Source: Clostridiaceae bacterium
Lineage (GTDB): Bacteria; Bacillota; Clostridia; Oscillospirales; Acutalibacteraceae
Reading direction: 5' to 3'
Assembly (NCBI GenBank): GCA_016302625.1
Contig: JAEDNG010000037.1
Span: 1-7,514 of the forward strand
DNA length: 7,514 nucleotides
The notes under the pieces were generated by a model. That model saw only the letters and a program-made list of their open reading frames with translations, was not told where the DNA came from and did not search any database. Below, one piece after another: positions 6,312-7,514 of this stretch. A program made the position numbers and the translations under genes. How positions within the stretch are numbered: position 1 is the first letter of the stretch; every line of letters starts with the position of its first letter.

Positions 6312-6340
6312 ATTATATTATTGTTTCCGTAAATTTGTGT
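6312..6340 (-). promoter_or_regulatory. Possible promoter of the mreBCD-PBP2 genes
   Basis: The 56-base gap between the lipid kinase and mreB contains a perfect -10 hexamer, TATAAT (6317-6312), on the minus strand. This would place the transcript start about 20 bases upstream of the mreB start codon, just ahead of GGGAG. The -35 is poor: with a 17-base spacer the hexamer is ACACAA, and no shift of one or two bases improves it much. The gap is AT-rich, so a chance match is possible. Transcription may simply continue from the lipid kinase. Confidence 0.4.
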
Positions 6341-6341
6341 T

Positions 6342-7229
6342 TTATTGAGGAACTATAAGCTCAATCGCGTTGTGAAGATTGGAAATTGTGATTTCGTTTT
6401 CACCCTTTGCGAACTCTCCGTCAAGCGTCCAGGACAGCTCCTCTCCGCCTGTTACGGTGACAGAGTCGGCGGTGAAAAATTCAATTCCCTCACGGTTGAA
6501 GTCCTGTTTTAAAATACCGTCGATAATCGGCTGTAATTTTAAAATGTTGTCGGGATTTCTTATAAGCAGTATTTCAAATTTTCCGTCGTTAAGCTTAACA
6601 GCCGATTCATTGAATTTTACTATTCCTCCGACCGACATCGAGTTTGAAACCGCGCCGAAAAGGAAGTCGCCCTCGGTTTCTTTTCCGTCGGCGGTGAATT
6701 TCAGGTGAACCGGCTTTATATTGCCGAGACTTTTTATTCCCTCAAAGAAGTAAGCCGCCTGACCGAGTACGTTTTTTACGTCCTGCGGAGCGGAATAGGA
6801 CGCGTCTGTAAAAGCACCGAAGGAAGCGGTATAGGAAAAATATTTATCTCCGAACTGTCCTATATCAAGCTGAATTTTATTGCCGGTTAAGATGTCATTC
6901 GCCGCTTGTTTAATGTTTCTTGAAATATGAAGTCCGCTTGACCATTCGTTTAGCGTTCCCGACGGGATATAGCCTAAGGTACGGTGTATTCCCGACCGCA
7001 TAAGTCCGGTTATTACCTCGTTAAGCGTTCCGTCACCGCCGCAGACCACAATTAAATCATAACTTAAATCGGTATGGTTTTTTATAAATTCCGTTGCGTC
7101 GCCGCGCGCCTTGGTGGGATAAACCGTAACGAGATTGTTATCTGCCGATAGTATTTCAACAACCTTTAAAAGCTCGGTTCGCATCTTGGCTCTGCCCGAG
7201 CAGGGATTGACTATAAGCAATATTTTCAT
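6342..7229 (-). CDS. Diacylglycerol/lipid kinase, YegS/DgkB/BmrU family
   Basis: 295-residue soluble lipid kinase of the diacylglycerol-kinase catalytic family, which phosphorylates diacylglycerol or a related lipid using ATP at the inner membrane face. In Firmicutes, DgkB returns diacylglycerol from lipoteichoic acid synthesis to phosphatidic acid. Seen: NPCSGRAK (8-15) near the N-terminus; nucleotide-binding VVCGGDGTLNEV (61-72); PSGTLNEWSSGL (89-100), matching the family P.GT.NDFA segment but with Glu-Trp in place of Asp-Phe; SVGGIVKFNESAVKLNDGKFEI (199-220), with the conserved L.DG structural-magnesium region; and WTLDGEFAK (267-275) with the conserved DGE. Full length. The ATG at 7229-7227 has AAGGAG (7236-7241) 6 bases upstream. 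It lies 12 bases after tsaD, so it is probably in the same operon. The exact lipid substrate cannot be told from sequence. Confidence 0.9.
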   Translation of the reverse strand: MKILLIVNPCSGRAKMRTELLKVVEILSADNNLVTVYPTKARGDATEFIKNHTDLSYDLIVVCGGDGTLNEVITGLMRSGIHRTLGYIPSGTLNEWSSGLHISRNIKQAANDILTGNKIQLDIGQFGDKYFSYTASFGAFTDASYSAPQDVKNVLGQAAYFFEGIKSLGNIKPVHLKFTADGKETEGDFLFGAVSNSMSVGGIVKFNESAVKLNDGKFEILLIRNPDNILKLQPIIDGILKQDFNREGIEFFTADSVTVTGGEELSWTLDGEFAKGENEITISNLHNAIELIVPQ

Positions 7230-7241
7230 AATTTGCTCCTT

Positions 7242-7514
7242 TTATCTGTAATCGATAGGCAACGTAGCCGCCGCGTTGAGCGATGAGTCTGCCAAATTTC
7301 CGTCCGCAAATTCATAATACGCCTGAACCCCTACCATGGCGGCATTATCTCCGCAATAGCGAAGAGTGGGGTAATAAAGGGCAATGCCCCGTTTTTCACA
7401 TTCCTTTGCCATACGCGCCCTAAGCTCGCTGTTTGCCGATACACCGCCTGCGACCGCGACGGTTTTATATCCGTATTTTTCCGCCGCTTTCATTGTTTTA
7501 TCAATCAGCATATC
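7242..7514 (-). CDS. tsaD: TsaD, tRNA N6-threonylcarbamoyladenosine transferase subunit, C-terminal 90 residues
   Basis: TsaD (older names Gcp, YgjD) transfers the threonylcarbamoyl group to A37 of ANN-decoding tRNAs, working with TsaB and TsaE. Only the C-terminal part is visible; the start lies beyond base 7514. The frame runs to the window edge, so the ATG at 7511 is internal. Recognisable segments: TVAVAGGVSANSELRARM, matching the family AGGV.AN..LR motif; ALYYPTLRYCGDNAAMVGVQAYYEF, containing the conserved C.DNAAM, whose Asp is a metal ligand; and a final LNAAATLPI close to the usual LNA...LP ending. The stop codon (7244-7242) sits just before the Shine-Dalgarno of the lipid kinase, 12 bases from its start. 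Confidence 0.93.
   Translation of the reverse strand, partial: DMLIDKTMKAAEKYGYKTVAVAGGVSANSELRARMAKECEKRGIALYYPTLRYCGDNAAMVGVQAYYEFADGNLADSSLNAAATLPIDYR

Overview
The window is a single run of nine genes, all on the minus strand, so it is read from high to low coordinates. Gaps between genes are 12 to 72 bases, and almost every start has a clear Shine-Dalgarno sequence (GGAG or a close variant) 6 to 9 bases ahead of it. Both end genes are cut by the window. The gene set (mreBCD, a class B PBP2, a MinD-type ATPase, a methylglyoxal-synthase-family protein), the Firmicutes-type dimerisation domain of the PBP2 and the AGGAG-type ribosome binding sites point to a Clostridia-class Firmicute. An Oscillospiraceae/Ruminococcaceae-like gut organism is my best guess, but that is inference, as no marker gene is present.

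Layout in order of transcription: the C-terminal 90 residues of TsaD (tRNA t6A synthesis, 7514-7242); a YegS/DgkB/BmrU-type lipid kinase (7229-6342); the rod-shape cluster mreB (6285-5266), mreC (5241-4384) and mreD (4364-3852); the elongasome transpeptidase PBP2 (3834-1861, TTG start); a 72-base gap holding a near-consensus sigma-A promoter; a MinD-like ATPase (1788-1057); an MgsA-family protein (1043-639); and the N-terminal 206 residues of histidyl-tRNA synthetase (620-1).

The central genes form one functional block. MreB filaments, the MreC/MreD membrane scaffold and the PBP2 transpeptidase are the cell-elongation machinery, followed by what looks like a remnant of the min division-site cluster. 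In many Clostridia I recall the order mreBCD-pbp2-minC-minD-minE with rodA and mgsA close by. Here minC, minE and rodA are absent and minD is followed directly by the MgsA homologue.

Most of the window is ordinary core genome. There are no mobile elements, CRISPR arrays, RNA genes or convincing terminators. The points worth a second look are the MgsA homologue, which has lost several active-site residues including the catalytic aspartate; the orphan MinD, which lacks an obvious membrane-targeting helix; and the strong internal promoter that could uncouple minD-mgsA-hisS from the mre genes.
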